Made by a program: the position numbers and the translations under genes. From Mucilaginibacter sp. L294 (GTDB taxonomy: Bacteria > Bacteroidota > Bacteroidia > Sphingobacteriales > Sphingobacteriaceae), in contig NZ_LGEK01000032.1 in the NCBI RefSeq assembly GCF_001636615.1, positions 1 to 46,441 of the forward strand: 46,441 bases of DNA, read 5' to 3'. The notes beneath the pieces were generated by a model that saw only the letters and a list, made by a program, of their open reading frames with translations, did not search any database and was not told the DNA's origin. Positions 45,863 through 46,441 of the stretch are shown in pieces; within the stretch, counting starts at the first letter, position 1, and each line of letters opens with the position of its first letter.

Positions 45863-46422
45863 ATGAAAAAACTATTTTACCTTATCTTGCTGTTCACAGC
45901 TTTTGCTATTAAAACAAACGCTCAAAGCAATGGGCCATCGCTTGAATACCGGATATACCCCGGTACAGTAACCACCACCGATGGGCAAACCATTAAAGGC
46001 TACATCCGTAACGGCGACAACCAGTTCAATCAAAAAAAATGCGAGTTTTATGGCGATATGAACGATGCCCGATCGCGCAAGACATACTCCCCTGCCGACC
46101 TTGTAAGCTACACTATAGAAAACTATCAATATAAAAGCATCAACTACAGCGGTGGCCTGCCGTTTATAAAAGCAAGCCGTAATTTTGTATTTGTTGTAAA
46201 GCCCGGAGCAATTACAACATTTGTTTATTACACCCCCGATCAGCAACTGGTTTGGCAAAAAGGTAATGAAGACCCTATTGGCAACACAAGTATGCTAATG
46301 AGTTTTAAAAAGAATGTACTGAAACTTGTTGGAGACTACCCCGAACTTGCAGCCAAAATACAAAACAAAGAAAGTGGGTACGGTTTGATAGGTATTGATA
46401 AGATCATAGAAGAGTATAATAC
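45863..46422 (+). CDS. Secreted protein of unknown function (3' truncated)
   Basis: The frame starts MKKLFYLILLFTAFAIKTNAQ, a signal peptide, and runs on without stop into the adapter at 46423, so at least 186 residues are genomic. The mature part has YPGTVTTTDGQTIKGYIRNGD, then ARSRKTYSPADLVSYTIENYQYKSI and FPFI-like beta strands. This resembles many Bacteroidota exported proteins with a short beta-rich N-terminal domain, for which no function is known. The longer minus-strand frame here (45872-46258) is its antisense shadow. The C-terminal part is missing. Confidence 0.75.
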
Positions 46423-46441
46423 CTGTCTCTTATACACATCT
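46423..46441 (-). other. Tn5/Nextera mosaic-end adapter, right end
   Basis: The last 19 bases are CTGTCTCTTATACACATCT, the exact reverse complement of the first 19. This is library sequence fused to a real gene and should not be read as coding. Confidence 0.95.

Noticed and set aside
45872..46258. 128-residue minus-strand ORF at the right end
   Set aside because: Antisense of the plus-strand frame from 45863 that has a signal peptide and runs to the adapter.
1..46441. Inverted 19-base repeats at the two ends as transposon termini
   Set aside because: The sequence is the commercial Tn5 mosaic end and there is no transposase gene in the window.
1..46441. tRNA, rRNA, CRISPR arrays and insertion sequences
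   Set aside because: I saw no cloverleaf-like tRNA, rRNA segment, regularly spaced repeats or transposase ORF by eye. A tRNAscan or Rfam run would be decisive.

Overview
The window looks like soil- or plant-associated Bacteroidota DNA, most likely Sphingobacteriaceae (Mucilaginibacter/Pedobacter-like). This rests on two SusC/SusD pairs, many lipobox or Sec-signal glycoside hydrolases, AT-rich intergenic DNA with TAnnTTTG-type -7 elements, and a xylA-type xylose pathway. Genus is inference. Both ends carry a 19-base Tn5/Nextera mosaic end, so the contig boundaries are library artefacts. The first and last genes are cut there.

Layout. (1) 1-4717: tail of a membrane protein, a large TPR/HExxH putative metalloprotease, an unrecognised lipoprotein on the minus strand and a small secreted protein. 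(2) 4956-7313: a GH31 alpha-xylosidase-like enzyme. (3) 7671-18046, plus strand: the core of a polysaccharide utilisation locus (SusC, SusD, a DUF3823-type lipoprotein, an internally duplicated putative glycan-binding lipoprotein, two paralogous GH43 enzymes, a GH71/GH99-like enzyme), ending at back-to-back terminators. (4) 18245-24824, minus strand: GH71/99-like, GH92, GH71/99-like and GH43-discoidin-FN3 in one tight operon. (5) 24925-27495, minus: a one-polypeptide membrane regulator with a periplasmic LamG/kelch part and a cytoplasmic SARP-like DNA-binding part. (6) 27690-32318, minus: LacI regulator, a six-hairpin glycosidase-like protein and a two-domain SGNH plus alpha/beta-hydrolase esterase. 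(7) 32423-36952, plus: xylulokinase, xylose isomerase and a sodium/solute symporter, ended by a perfect 40-base palindromic terminator. (8) A VOC protein, then a second SusC/SusD pair, a small acidic protein and a convergent GH92. (9) A glycosyltransferase remnant and a truncated secreted protein.

How it fits together. Regions 2-7 read as one programme: import of an oligosaccharide by SusCD, removal of acetyl groups, GH43/GH31 release of pentose side chains, GH71/99-like plus GH92 attack on what may be an alpha-mannan backbone, and xylose uptake and conversion to xylulose-5-phosphate. My leading inference is a PUL for a xylosylated, acetylated alpha-mannan such as fungal glucuronoxylomannan. 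This is a hypothesis; the GH31 enzyme and the lack of a recognisable glucuronidase do not fit perfectly. The most novel-looking elements are the LamG/kelch-TM-SARP regulator, the three GH71/99-like paralogues, the fused double esterase and a LacI-type operator duplicated in inverted orientation inside xylB.
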